In this document: positions 16,787 through 25,056 of the stretch, piece after piece
Numbering within the stretch: the stretch's first letter is position 1
Layout of the letters: each line of letters starts with the position of its first letter
Origin: Candidatus Muproteobacteria bacterium
Lineage (GTDB): Bacteria; Pseudomonadota; Gammaproteobacteria; Acidiferrobacterales; Sulfurifustaceae
Assembly: GCA_027449605.1 (NCBI GenBank)
Contig: DAIDLH010000008.1
Span: 78,961 to 142,960 of the forward strand
Length of the DNA: 64,000 bases
Direction of reading: 5' to 3'
Made by a program: the position numbers and the translations under genes
Notes under the pieces: generated by a model
Databases searched by the model: none
What the model saw: the letters and a program-made list of their open reading frames with translations, nothing else
Told to the model about the DNA's origin: nothing

Positions 16787-17500
16787 ATGCGCAAAATCAT
16801 GCTGCTTAACGCCAAGGGCGGCTGCGGGAAGAGCACGCTCGCGACCAATCTCGCCAGCTATTACGCCGCGCAGGGAAAATCGGTGGTGATCGCGGACTTC
16901 GACCGGCAGGGATCGAGCATGGAATGGCTCGAAGCGCGCCCGCAGGACCGGCCGCCGATCCGCGGCATCGCCGCGTGGCGCGATCCGCTGCGCGTGCCGC
17001 GCTCGACCGACTACGTAATCATGGACGTGCCGGCCGGCGCGCACGGCGCGGAACTGACGGCGCTGGTGCGCCGCGCGCAGACGGTGATCGTCCCGGTACT
17101 GCCGTCACCGACCGACATCCGCGCCGCGGCGCATTTCATACACGAGGCGTTGCTGGTCGGGAAAATCGTGCGCGACGAGACGCGGCTGGCGGTGGTCGCC
17201 AACCGCGTGCGCGAAAACTCCTCGCTTCAGAACACCATGGAGAGCGTGCTGAACAGCATGAACATCTCGTATTCCACGCTCAACACCCAGATCTACCACA
17301 ACCTGCAGCGCTTCCTGTCGCGACTGCGGATTCCCTTCGTCGCCACGCTGCGCGAGAGCCAGAACTACCTGGTGTCGGACGCGCGCGGACTGGGCATCTT
17401 CGACCTCAACCGCTCGCAGGTCACGCGCGACATCGAGCAATGGGAGCCGTTGCTCAAGTGGCTCGAGAGCAAGCGCAGCATTCCCGAACCGGTGAATTGA
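16787..17500 (+). CDS. ParA/MinD-like P-loop ATPase
   Basis: A 237-residue cytoplasmic ATPase with the deviant Walker A LLNAKGGCGKSTLATNLA (Lys before the Gly-Gly and the normal GKST), switch I DFDRQGSSMEWLEARP and Walker B YVIMDVPAGAH. It lacks a ParB partner next to it, so a chromosome-partition role is unlikely; orphan ParA-like proteins often position other cell components. The ATG at 16787 is chosen because GAGGAGAG lies just upstream. The gap of 169 bases after ccoS and the stand-alone ribosome site suggest its own promoter. Confidence 0.85.
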   Translation: MRKIMLLNAKGGCGKSTLATNLASYYAAQGKSVVIADFDRQGSSMEWLEARPQDRPPIRGIAAWRDPLRVPRSTDYVIMDVPAGAHGAELTALVRRAQTVIVPVLPSPTDIRAAAHFIHEALLVGKIVRDETRLAVVANRVRENSSLQNTMESVLNSMNISYSTLNTQIYHNLQRFLSRLRIPFVATLRESQNYLVSDARGLGIFDLNRSQVTRDIEQWEPLLKWLESKRSIPEPVN

Positions 17501-17668
17501 CGACGGCCGCGCCCGCGATTCACGCGCGGTCGCGCCGGCGCTCCTGACCGATTCACACCGGGTTGTTGAGGTTGGTGGTGAAATCCTCGCCCGGACGGCC
17601 AGCGGATTTCCCGTGCCGGTCCGCAACGAACCGGTTCCGGGGCTATACAGCGAAACGGCGGAGATGGC

Positions 17669-18991
17669 ATGATGCGCGGCAAGCATTGCGGCGCCGGCGG
17701 GGGATCTTATCGGGTGAATCCGTTTTTCTTCACAAATCTGTCGCTGCGAACCCGTCTTCTGATCGCCATGGGCATGGTGTTCATTCCGCTCCTGGCGGTC
17801 GCTCTCGGTTCCGGCGTTTTCCTGCAATACGCCGCCGGGCAGTTCAAGCGGCTGACGGAACAACCCGTCTATAAACTCCAGACCACCTCGCGCCTGCAAA
17901 ACCAGATCCGCAGCACCCATGCGCTGCTGGAAAATTACGCCGCTGAACCGCAGGCCGCATTGCGCAACCGGTTCATTGCGGAAGCGCGGGTCGTGGAAAA
18001 TATTTTCGTCGAAATCCTGGCGAAACCTTTCCTCGCTCCGCGCGAATACAGCCTGCTCGCCGGCGCCCGTCAGGAATGGAAAGACAGCCTGCTGTTGGCC
18101 GAGCAGACGCTGGTTCCGAATCCGCCCCGGTCGGCGCTGTCCCGGTTCGACCAGCGCGTGCGTCATGTGCTGTCGACGCTGGATCAGATCTACGGCGCCA
18201 GTTACGACGAGATCGGCGCGCAACGCGCGCAGATCGACAAGGCGGAAAACCGTTTCCTGCTGATCATCGTCGCCGCCGTCGGCGTGGGCCTGATCGGCGC
18301 CGTGGCGGGAGTGCTGTGGCTGGCGCGCTCGGTGCTGGTGCCGTTGCGCGAATTCGAAAAGGGTCTGTCGCATTTCGCGAATGACAACCTCAGCTACCGT
18401 CTGGACTTGCACAACGACAACGAACTCGGACGCCTGGCGCGCGACTTCAACAACATGGCCGAGCGCCTGATGGAGCACAAGGTCCGCCTGGAAGAGCTGT
18501 CGAGCCGCGACGGGCTGACCGGTCTTTACAACCGCCGCGAATTCGAGGACCGGCTGCGCGAGGAGGTGCAGCGCGCCCGGCGCTACGGCAAGCCGCTGTC
18601 GGTCATGCTGCTCGACATCGATCACTTCAAGAACATCAACGATCGCTACGGGCATCAGGCCGGCGACGAGGCGCTGATCGCGGTCGCGGACCTGATCCGC
18701 CTGAGCGCGCGGCCCATGGACGCGGTGTGTCGCTACGGCGGCGAGGAGCTGGCCGTGATCCTGCCCGAGACGGACGAAGCCGGCGCCGGCATCGTCGCCG
18801 AGCGCATCCGCGCCGCGATCGCGGATTCGCTCACCACCACCTCCGAGGGAAACGAAATCCAGATGACGGTGAGCATCGGTTACGCCGCCTTCCCCCAGGA
18901 CGGCGATACCGGCCCCGGGCTCGTCAAAGCCGCGGACCAGGCGCTCTACGCCGCCAAGCAGGGCGGGCGCAATCTGGTGCGCAGCCACTGA
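17669..18991 (+). CDS. membrane-bound diguanylate cyclase (HAMP-GGDEF)
   Basis: A 440-residue protein making the second messenger c-di-GMP. It has an N-terminal helix (LLIAMGMVFIPLLAVALGSG), a periplasmic sensor region of about 140 residues, a second helix (FLLIIVAAVGVGLIGAVAGV), a HAMP segment, and a GGDEF domain from about residue 280. The active-site motif is YGGEELAVI, a common active variant, and SSRDGLTGLYNRREFE is the domain entry. No EAL domain or clear RxxD inhibitory site stands out. Two consecutive ATG codons at 17669 and 17672 share the GGAG site. Confidence 0.93.
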   Translation: MMRGKHCGAGGGSYRVNPFFFTNLSLRTRLLIAMGMVFIPLLAVALGSGVFLQYAAGQFKRLTEQPVYKLQTTSRLQNQIRSTHALLENYAAEPQAALRNRFIAEARVVENIFVEILAKPFLAPREYSLLAGARQEWKDSLLLAEQTLVPNPPRSALSRFDQRVRHVLSTLDQIYGASYDEIGAQRAQIDKAENRFLLIIVAAVGVGLIGAVAGVLWLARSVLVPLREFEKGLSHFANDNLSYRLDLHNDNELGRLARDFNNMAERLMEHKVRLEELSSRDGLTGLYNRREFEDRLREEVQRARRYGKPLSVMLLDIDHFKNINDRYGHQAGDEALIAVADLIRLSARPMDAVCRYGGEELAVILPETDEAGAGIVAERIRAAIADSLTTTSEGNEIQMTVSIGYAAFPQDGDTGPGLVKAADQALYAAKQGGRNLVRSH

Positions 18992-19011
18992 TACACTCCG
19001 ATCTCAAAAAC

Positions 19012-19037
19012 AAAAAAACCCGCGCAGGCGGGCTTTT
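19012..19037. terminator. bidirectional terminator between convergent genes
   Basis: CCCGC-GCAG-GCGGG flanked by an A-run on the left and CTTTTC on the right. It lies between the diguanylate cyclase gene and the kinase gene, which converge. Confidence 0.85.
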
Positions 19038-19088
19038 CAGGAAATTATTTTACTTTCAGCGGTTGATGCCGGGTTTGCCTGGGGGGTG

Positions 19089-20513
19089 TTACTGGCGTTC
19101 CCGATTGCCGCGCAGCTTGAGCAGTTGCTGTTCACCCGCGGCTATCTCTTCGCTGGAAAGCTCGCGTTTCAGGCGAACGACGGCGTCCACCGCCGGTTCG
19201 CTGCCGGAAGCCGCCGCCACGCTGTACCAGACATAGGCGCCAATCGTGTTGCGCGCGACGCTGCGGCCGTTCTCGTACATTCGCGCCAGCGTATACTGCG
19301 CCTTGGAATCGCCGCCGAGCGCGGCGCGGCGAGTCCAGTAAAACGCCCGGCGTTCGTCGCGCGCCCGTTCCGGTCCGTCGAAATACAAACGTCCAATACG
19401 CTCCTGTGCCTTGGCATCGCCCTGCTTCGCCGCCTGGAACAACTTGACCAGTTCCTCCGGAACCTGGCGTTGATCCTCAAAATCGGCCGACGTCGATTCG
19501 GCTTGTGGCGACGCGACATCATGCGCCGATGACCCTGCCTGCTTCACGGTCTTATGCACCACCACGGCCGTCAACACGACCGCGGCAAAAACGGCCGCGA
19601 ACTTGCGCCAGCGCGGCGCGGCCGGTGGCGCCGACACGCCCGGCGGCGCCAGCGCGCGCGACAGCTCGGCGGCGCCGGCGAAGCGTCGCGAGGGATCCTT
19701 TTCCAGGCAACGCATCACCACCGCCTCGAGCAGCGGCGGCGTCGTCGCGAGCAGCTTGCGCGGCGGCACCGGACGCTCCTTGATCTGGCGGAGCGCGACT
19801 TCCACGGGCGTGGCGCCGGAAAACGCGCGCTGACCGGTGAGACATTCATACAGGATGAGCCCGAGCGCATAGAGGTCGGTGCGCTGGTCGACGGTTTTGC
19901 CCTGCGACTGTTCCGGCGCCATGTAGCCGGGCGTGCCGATGACGGTCTGCGTGGTCGTGGTGTTGCTGCCGAGGGCGCGGGCGATGCCGAAGTCCATCAG
20001 CTTCACCAGTCCATCGCGCGCGAGAATGACGTTTTCCGGCTTCAGGTCGCGGTGCACCACGCCCTGCGCGTGCGCCTCGCCGAGACCGGCGGCGATCTGG
20101 CGCGCCAGATCGGTGACGCGTTCCGGCGACAGTTTGACCGCGCGCTTCAGATAAGCCCGCAGGCTCTCGCCGTCCACGTACTCCATCGTGATGTACGCGA
20201 GATCGTCGACGCGGTTGAAATCGTAGATGCGGCAGACGTTCTTGTGCGTGATGCGGCGCGCGAGGCGGATCTCGTCCTTGAACCGCTCCATCATCGCCGG
20301 GTCGCGGGCGATTTCGGGACGCAGCAGCTTGAGCGCCAGGATTTCGCCGGTCTCCCGGTCGCGCACCCGGTACACCAGACCCATGCCGCCCTCGCCGAGG
20401 TTGTCGAGCACCTCGTAGCGGGCGGCGAGCAGCGCGGCCACGTCCGGCGCCGGGCCGATAGCGGCCGCTGGCGGCGAAGCCAGAACCTGGGTTTTGAGAT
20501 CGCGAGAATCCAT
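19089..20513 (-). CDS. Ser/Thr protein kinase with Sel1-like repeats
   Basis: A 474-residue kinase. The catalytic domain (residues about 30-290) has LGEGGMGLVYRVRD (P-loop), ALKLL (catalytic Lys), VVHRDLKPENV, LMDFGIAR and GTPGYMAPEQ. A membrane helix (FAAVFAAVVLTAVVVHKTV) separates it from a periplasmic C-terminus with Sel1-like repeats (AQERIGRLYFDG, AQYTLARMYENG). The target is unknown. I prefer the ATG at 20513 (MDSRDLKTQVL); an upstream ATG at 20552 lies only seven bases after a TATACT sequence that looks like a -10 box. Confidence 0.9.
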   Translation of the reverse strand: MDSRDLKTQVLASPPAAAIGPAPDVAALLAARYEVLDNLGEGGMGLVYRVRDRETGEILALKLLRPEIARDPAMMERFKDEIRLARRITHKNVCRIYDFNRVDDLAYITMEYVDGESLRAYLKRAVKLSPERVTDLARQIAAGLGEAHAQGVVHRDLKPENVILARDGLVKLMDFGIARALGSNTTTTQTVIGTPGYMAPEQSQGKTVDQRTDLYALGLILYECLTGQRAFSGATPVEVALRQIKERPVPPRKLLATTPPLLEAVVMRCLEKDPSRRFAGAAELSRALAPPGVSAPPAAPRWRKFAAVFAAVVLTAVVVHKTVKQAGSSAHDVASPQAESTSADFEDQRQVPEELVKLFQAAKQGDAKAQERIGRLYFDGPERARDERRAFYWTRRAALGGDSKAQYTLARMYENGRSVARNTIGAYVWYSVAAASGSEPAVDAVVRLKRELSSEEIAAGEQQLLKLRGNRERQ

Positions 20514-20641
20514 TTCGGAAAATTCCACGGGCGCGGGGGCGCCGGCGCACATTTCGAAAGTATAGGCAAAACGCGATGGTTTGCCGGTTCAGACCGAAGC
20601 CGCGGGCCCGACGGACATGAGGGAAGTCATTGTCAGGCAAC

Positions 20642-20666
20642 AAAAAGCCCGCTGGCGCGGGCTTTC
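20642..20666. terminator. terminator-like hairpin next to the hdrB remnant
   Basis: AAAAAGCCCGC-TGGC-GCGGGCTTT is nearly identical to the hairpin at 23866-23890 that follows the intact hdrB-like gene (one change in the loop). This supports common origin of the two segments. Confidence 0.75.
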
Positions 20667-20694
20667 GGGTTACAGCCGGGAACGGGGCCGCGGC

Positions 20695-20733
20695 CTATTT
20701 CTTCGCCGCGATCTCCTCGAGCTTGGTGGCGCG
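20695..20733 (-). pseudogene. remnant of the 3' end of an hdrB-like gene
   Basis: Thirteen codons read RATKLEEIAAKK and stop, the same 12 residues that end the intact HdrB-like protein at 23921, but with synonymous differences (GCG GCG AAG AAA TAG against GCC GCT AAA AAA TAA). Similarity ends sharply just upstream of the Arg codon. With the neighbouring hairpin it marks the far edge of the 20.7-23.9 kb island. The rest of the gap 20514-20828 shows no gene. Confidence 0.75.
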
Positions 20734-20789
20734 ACAGCTCGCCAGTGCAACTCTTCCGGAACGATCCGGGTCTAGAGAGGATTAATTCA

Positions 20790-20822
20790 TGTTGGAAAGA
20801 ATTGCTCTCTGACCCGGTTATT
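20790..20822. repeat. direct repeat downstream of the lipoprotein gene (copy 1)
   Basis: GTTGGAAAGAATTGCTCTCT followed by GACCCGGTTATT. A second copy (GAAAAGAATTTCTCTCTGAC then CCGGTTTTC) occurs at 22498-22530 behind the companion gene, in the same orientation. Each copy lies a short way past the stop codon of an island gene. Confidence 0.75.
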
Positions 20823-20828
20823 TCGAGA

Positions 20829-22415
20829 TCACTGGGTGTTATCCCAGAAATGTTTTAGGTTCGCGGTGCGACAAGAGTTGGTAGTGCGACCGTGCTCTCG
20901 ATCAAGCTCCCGCAGTCTGATTGGGTCGAGTAACGCGTTTGAGAGGTCACCGCCATGCGAACGAGGCCCATTCCCCATATTCCGGTTTAGTTCTGTCCAC
21001 ATTGCGACTTCCTTGCGTCCGATTTTCTTGCCGGCCTCGGTGATTCCCATGCCGCTTGGTAAATGGATCGCGTCCTTTTGCCAGACTCCCAGCAACACTT
21101 GTCCAGGAGTGATAACCTGGCCCTCTCCGCCCATGAACTTGCCTGATTCCGCGATGACTACTCGCGCGCCTTTTCCCATCACGTAGATTGCTGGCCCATG
21201 GGCATTCGCCGTCACCCCCGCCAGTTCGCCTGCGGTCCAAGAGCCTTTGGAATTTTTTCCCGGCTTGAGCATGGTGTGATCATGGCAGCTTAACAACTCG
21301 TACATGACATTCTCCTCGCAGGTATTCGTTGCCACCAGCATCTTCCGGTCTCGTACACGATCATCTCCATAATTTACCGCATAACTACTCTCACCAGGCC
21401 CGTAGTGATCTCCCACATTGCGCCCTTGTGCCGTCGGGTCGCTAACCCACTCAAATTTCATGCAGTTAAAAAGCGATGGTGCGCCAACGCCATCAAGTGG
21501 AATTATGTCTTTAATGCTAAACTCACCGGCCGTCACCCCCGCCCCGCTCGCCGGCTGCGAGAACGATTGAATCGCCAGTTGCCGTCGCTCGGCGCCGGTC
21601 CGGCCGCCCGCGGCGGCGGTCACGGCGCCGCCGAGCATGGCAAGGCCTTCCCGATTCCGCTGCGCGTTACGCTCCACCATCGCCTTGTATGCCGCCTCGT
21701 CCTCGGCCTTCTTTTTTGCGGCCGCGGCTGCCTGGATTGCGCTCAGCTTTTCGTTGGACCGGGTCTTCGCTTGTTCGTATGCGGGGTCGTCGTCGTAGCG
21801 CCTGCCCTCGACGTACCGGTTTACGACCTCGCCGTCCTTCACGTACTTGCCGTAAACTATGCCCTTGCCGGTCTGTGGATCGACTGACGAGATTCCCTCA
21901 TAGACCCCGGCGGCACCTGTAAACAGGGCGTCATCGAGGTAACTGCCATCGGGGTAATAGAGTTTTCCCGTGTGGTAGCGCCAGTCGTTGTAGGTGAGGT
22001 TCTTGCCGTTGTACTGCACGTCGTTGGCCATCGACCCTTCAAACAAGAGCCGGCCGCTGGCGGTGTAGACCCGCCCCTGTTCGAGTTTTGCGTTCCGGAA
22101 AGTTCCCACGTACTTCCACCCGTTGGCGCTTGTGTACGTTCCATCTCCATAGATACTCCCCCCGATCATCCAGCCGACGTACTTTGCCTGCTCGCCATTC
22201 TTAAGCTTCACGATGTGCGTGCCCTTGCCTTCGGCGCGGCCGTCTCTGCAGGGGCCCGTCCAGCTCATGCTTTCCACGTTGTTCTGCACCCACTCCTTTT
22301 GCCATTGCGTGATACCGCAGCCCTCGGTCGTGGTGTAGGTGTTATCCGGCAAGAACGCGCAACCATCGAGCAAGGATACAACAATGCCAACAAAAACAAG
22401 TCTGGTCATCTTCAT
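20829..22415 (-). CDS. predicted lipoprotein with MORN-like repeats
   Basis: A 528-residue exported protein. The start MKMTRLVFVGIVVSLLDGC has a lipobox ending in Cys, so a lipoprotein is likely. The N-terminal third has MORN-like units (GEQAKYVGWMIGGSIYGDGT, ANGWKYVGTFRNAKLEQGRV), then a helical Ala/Lys/Glu stretch (SAIQAAAAAKKKAEDEAAYK), and a C-terminal domain of about 220 residues with several Cys and His that I cannot place. GGGAG sits nine bases before the ATG at 22415, favouring it over the ATG at 22430. Lower GC than the core genes and the island setting suggest transfer together with the next gene upstream. Confidence 0.75.
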   Translation of the reverse strand: MKMTRLVFVGIVVSLLDGCAFLPDNTYTTTEGCGITQWQKEWVQNNVESMSWTGPCRDGRAEGKGTHIVKLKNGEQAKYVGWMIGGSIYGDGTYTSANGWKYVGTFRNAKLEQGRVYTASGRLLFEGSMANDVQYNGKNLTYNDWRYHTGKLYYPDGSYLDDALFTGAAGVYEGISSVDPQTGKGIVYGKYVKDGEVVNRYVEGRRYDDDPAYEQAKTRSNEKLSAIQAAAAAKKKAEDEAAYKAMVERNAQRNREGLAMLGGAVTAAAGGRTGAERRQLAIQSFSQPASGAGVTAGEFSIKDIIPLDGVGAPSLFNCMKFEWVSDPTAQGRNVGDHYGPGESSYAVNYGDDRVRDRKMLVATNTCEENVMYELLSCHDHTMLKPGKNSKGSWTAGELAGVTANAHGPAIYVMGKGARVVIAESGKFMGGEGQVITPGQVLLGVWQKDAIHLPSGMGITEAGKKIGRKEVAMWTELNRNMGNGPRSHGGDLSNALLDPIRLRELDREHGRTTNSCRTANLKHFWDNTQ

Positions 22416-22497
22416 CGTTTTAACTCCCATTTATAATTGCTTATTTGCTTAGATGCACTCTCACTGGAAACCCAAGTCGGAGGGGAATAGTTCATAA

Positions 22498-22530
22498 CAT
22501 TGAAAAGAATTTCTCTCTGACCCGGTTTTC
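22498..22530. repeat. direct repeat downstream of the coiled-coil gene (copy 2)
   Basis: Partner of the repeat at 20790-20822; the shared core is AAGAATT then CTCTCTGACCCGGTT. Confidence 0.75.
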
Positions 22531-22582
22531 CCACCCACTTGCGGGAAGTCGGCTGATGGGCAACCTCTTTCGTTCAATGACG

Positions 22583-23692
22583 TTATTTAATAAGCCCCAG
22601 GGCTTTAGCTCCTTCAATGAGTTTACGGACATTCCGCTGTTCCCTGGTCTCCTCATTCTGCGGCTGGCTCGTTAGTCCCTGCGATTGTGGCGGCGGCGCA
22701 ACCTGCGCCTGGGGGGAAGCGATCGGCATTTGTTTTCTGGACTCCGCGCACTGCTGCTCAACGGCGGCCAGCCACGCTTTCCGTTGGGCCCCAGGTTGTT
22801 GTGGCATTAGTCGCGCTTGTTCCTCGGCATACGCGCAAGGATTCGCTTTCATCCGATCGCTCTGCGCTTGCATTTCTTTCATTCTCGCCGCTTGTTCGGC
22901 AGCATTTCGCTCCTCGGCTTCCTGCCTCCGTCGAGCCTCCGCAGCCGCCGCCGCTTCCGTGGCAACACGCTGTTCCTCATCAAGCCGCATCTTGGCCTCA
23001 ATTTGCCTGCACTCTCTAAGTTCGCGCTCGGTAGTGCGCACGATCCCCAGGCAGGAAACGTTAACGCGCGCAGATGTATCCTCGTTTGGATCGCGCGGGC
23101 GTGGCATTTGCGGTCTGCGAGGAGAAAAACAATCGGCATGTGCTCCCATCTGACAATCAATCATTGGATTGTTTCTGGATTCCCGTACCCTGCGTTCGTA
23201 TTCCTCATCTTGCCTTTTCTTTTCCGCCTCTTTTTGCCGCTTCAATCTTTCAAGCTCTTGTTGTCTGCGAGGCTCCGCAGCGGTGCTTTCTTGTTGACGC
23301 CGCTGGCGTTCTGCTTCGGCCCTTCTTTGTTGCTCTGCCTGCCGCTGCTCCTCAATAGCCGTCTGGTCCACGAATGTGTAGCTCGTACGCACGTTGTAAG
23401 GCTTTGCGCAATCAACTGGCACGTTGTAAAGCCATGGATAGGTGACGCTGGTCCGCGGAACGATCGTCATGGCAGGCGTATTACCTGACAGGTAAGAGCC
23501 GTCCTGGCCTTCGTAAATGTAGTTGACCGTGATCGTCAGGAGATGATTGGTGTTGTTGGAAATAATCACCCCTTTGCATCCGTTGGCAGAGGGAATCAAT
23601 TGCAGGCTGACCTCTGCAAAGGCAAAGACATTTGAAGTTGCCAGAAAAAACAGGATCGTGGTTGAAATGATTTTAAGAAACATATGCTGCAT
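22583..23692 (-). CDS. exported coiled-coil protein of unknown function
   Basis: A 369-residue protein with a signal peptide (IISTTILFFLATSNVFA, cut near AFA). Residues 25-110 form a beta-rich domain with two Cys (NGCKGVIISNNTNHLLTITV; NVPVDCAKPYNV). Residues 112-180 and 230-290 are long Gln/Glu/Arg/Ala-rich coiled coils, separated by a Cys-containing patch (MIDCQMGAHADCFSPRRP). The C-terminus is Pro/Gln-rich then ends GAKALGLIK. I do not recognise a family. It precedes the MORN-like lipoprotein gene on the same strand and the two may act together at the envelope. Confidence 0.72.
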   Translation of the reverse strand: MQHMFLKIISTTILFFLATSNVFAFAEVSLQLIPSANGCKGVIISNNTNHLLTITVNYIYEGQDGSYLSGNTPAMTIVPRTSVTYPWLYNVPVDCAKPYNVRTSYTFVDQTAIEEQRQAEQQRRAEAERQRRQQESTAAEPRRQQELERLKRQKEAEKKRQDEEYERRVRESRNNPMIDCQMGAHADCFSPRRPQMPRPRDPNEDTSARVNVSCLGIVRTTERELRECRQIEAKMRLDEEQRVATEAAAAAEARRRQEAEERNAAEQAARMKEMQAQSDRMKANPCAYAEEQARLMPQQPGAQRKAWLAAVEQQCAESRKQMPIASPQAQVAPPPQSQGLTSQPQNEETREQRNVRKLIEGAKALGLIK

Positions 23693-23865
23693 GATTTATT
23701 CTCATAGTTATTTTTTTGGGCTCATGACGAACCCCATTGAAGCTGGTAAACGAATGATTATTCTGGGTACTCCCGGCGCCGATCCCACTGGTGTCCGGGA
23801 TATTTTAAGCCAAATCCAAAGTGCTCGCCTGTCATTTTCCCGATCAGCCTTCGGCGGCGTGAAAT

Positions 23866-23890
23866 AAAAAAGCCCGCCGGCGCGGGCTTT
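23866..23890. terminator. terminator after the hdrB-like gene
   Basis: AAAAAAGCCCGC-CGGC-GCGGGCTTTG, 30 bases past the hdrB stop. It is the near-identical partner of the hairpin at 20642-20666. The remaining gap 23693-23865 holds nothing else I can name. Confidence 0.8.
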
Positions 23891-23920
23891 GTAATTCAAT
23901 CTTCAAGCAGGTCCAAGCCG

Positions 23921-24814
23921 TTATTTTTTAGCGGCGATCTCCTCGAGCTTCGTGGCGCGCACGATGTTGCCGTCGAGGCCGGCTTCCTTGGCGCTGGCGC
24001 CGTAGGCCACGGCCATGAGCTGCGAGTAGTAGGTCACCGGGATGTTGAACTTGGTGCCGTACTTCTTGTTGATCTGGCCCTGGTACACCTCGACGTTCAT
24101 CTGGCACACCGGTCACGGCGTGACGATCATGTCGGCGCCGTGGTCGTAGGCGGATTCGATGATCTTCTTGATCTGCGCCTGGCTCTTCTCCGGCTCGGAG
24201 AACGCCAGCGCGCCGCCGCAGCAGGTGACCTTTTCCTCGTACTTCTCGAGCGGCGTGCCGCCCACGGTCTCGACCAGCTTGTCGAGATACTTCGGGCTTT
24301 CGAACGATTCGCCGTCGACGCCGAACGGGCGGTTGGTCTGGCAGCCGACGTAGCCGGCGATATTGATGCCGTCGAGCGGCTTCTTGACCGGCTTGCCGAG
24401 TTGCTCGTAGCCGAGATCCTCGATCAGCACCTCGACCATGTGGCGGATCTTCTGCTTGCCTTCGTACTTGAGGCCCGCGTCCTTGAGGATCACGTTGATG
24501 TCCGCGAAGATGGTTTCGGAGTGGTTGATGCGCTCCTGCGATTCCTTGGCGCCCAGCCAGTAGGTGGCGACGATGTCCTGGTTGCCGAAGTTATTCTCGG
24601 ACAGGGCGATGTTGCGCGCGTTCATCACGTGGCGCGGCAGCTCGCCGCCCTCGGCGTAACCGATGGAAGCGCCGCAGCAGTTCCAGTCCGGGATCTCGTT
24701 CAGCTTGATGTCCAGCGTCTTGCACATGGACTCGACCGAGACCATGTAGTTCGAGGCCGACGCCTTGCGCTCGGACGAACAGCCGGGATAAAACGAATAT
24801 TCTTTACGTGCCAT
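23921..24814 (-). CDS. HdrB-like heterodisulfide reductase subunit with in-frame UGA at a cluster cysteine (candidate selenoprotein)
   Basis: Read through the UGA at 24113-24115, this encodes 297 residues of an HdrB-like CCG-domain protein. CCG site 1 has C12 and C46-C47-G48 but the later CxxC is Y85-x2-G88, so it is degenerate. Site 2 is C158, C198-C199-G200, then codon 234 (UGA) and C237, exactly CxxC spacing. The text around it is IVTP-UGA-PVCQMN, where family members have Cys. After the UGA 62 clean codons continue in frame to TAA. Such sites bind non-cubane 4Fe-4S clusters used in disulfide or sulfur chemistry. The ATG at 24814 has GGAGAG upstream. Possible readings are selenocysteine, a recent nonsense mutation, or a sequence error; no sel genes are in view. 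No hdrA or hdrC lies nearby. Confidence 0.85.
24082..24110 (-). promoter_or_regulatory. candidate bacterial SECIS-like stem-loop after the hdrB UGA
   Basis: Starting two bases after the UGA, GGUGUGCC can pair with GGUGUACC (eight pairs, three of them G-U). Inside, GAU can pair with GUC around an apical GAAC loop that starts with G. This resembles a bacterial SECIS in outline, but the distance from UGA to loop (about 14 bases) is a little short of the usual range and the wobble pairs make it weak. Confidence 0.35.
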
Positions 24815-24879
24815 AACTCTCTCCCGCCGCTCAGGCGGCAAAACCCTTGCGCTGGGAATACACGCACGAAACAGGCGTA

Positions 24880-24897
24880 CCGCAAATGCATTTGCGG
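24880..24897. promoter_or_regulatory. perfect 18-base palindrome upstream of the hdrB-like gene
   Basis: CCGCAAATGCATTTGCGG is a perfect palindrome, 66 bases upstream of the hdrB-like start and about 160 bases upstream of cbbQ on the other strand. It looks like an operator for a dimeric regulator; the regulator is not identified. Confidence 0.5.
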
Positions 24898-24988
24898 CAT
24901 GCGCAAGCTTAGCGTCAATATGTTTTTATACGTGCAAGTTATTTGGCATACTGGGGCGGTCAACGACTCAAAGGACATCCGGACTACC

Positions 24989-25053
24989 TTAATGACAGGA
25001 CGAACAAAGTAGGGCTACAAATCTTATGGCAAGACGAACGCAGTAGGGCTACC
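24989..25053 (+). repeat. tandem GACGAAC-GTAGGGCTAC element directly before cbbQ
   Basis: Two units, AATGACAGGACGAACAAAGT-AGGGCTAC (24989-25018) and TTATGGCAAGACGAACGCAG-TAGGGCTACC (25023-25053). The second ends three bases before the cbbQ ATG and supplies the only Shine-Dalgarno-like sequence, AGTAGGG. Related copies are at 38399-38429 and 51749-51825. Confidence 0.8.
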
Positions 25054-25056
25054 GTT

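Noticed and set aside
22690..23160. Overlapping plus-strand frames opposite the coiled-coil gene
   Set aside because: They are antisense shadows of a low-complexity coding region with no start signals.
23921..24841. Reading the hdrB region as two separate genes (24113-24841 and 23921-24109)
   Set aside because: The second part would start at an internal GTG without a ribosome site and both parts are in the same frame with continuous family similarity across the UGA, so one interrupted or recoded gene is more sensible.
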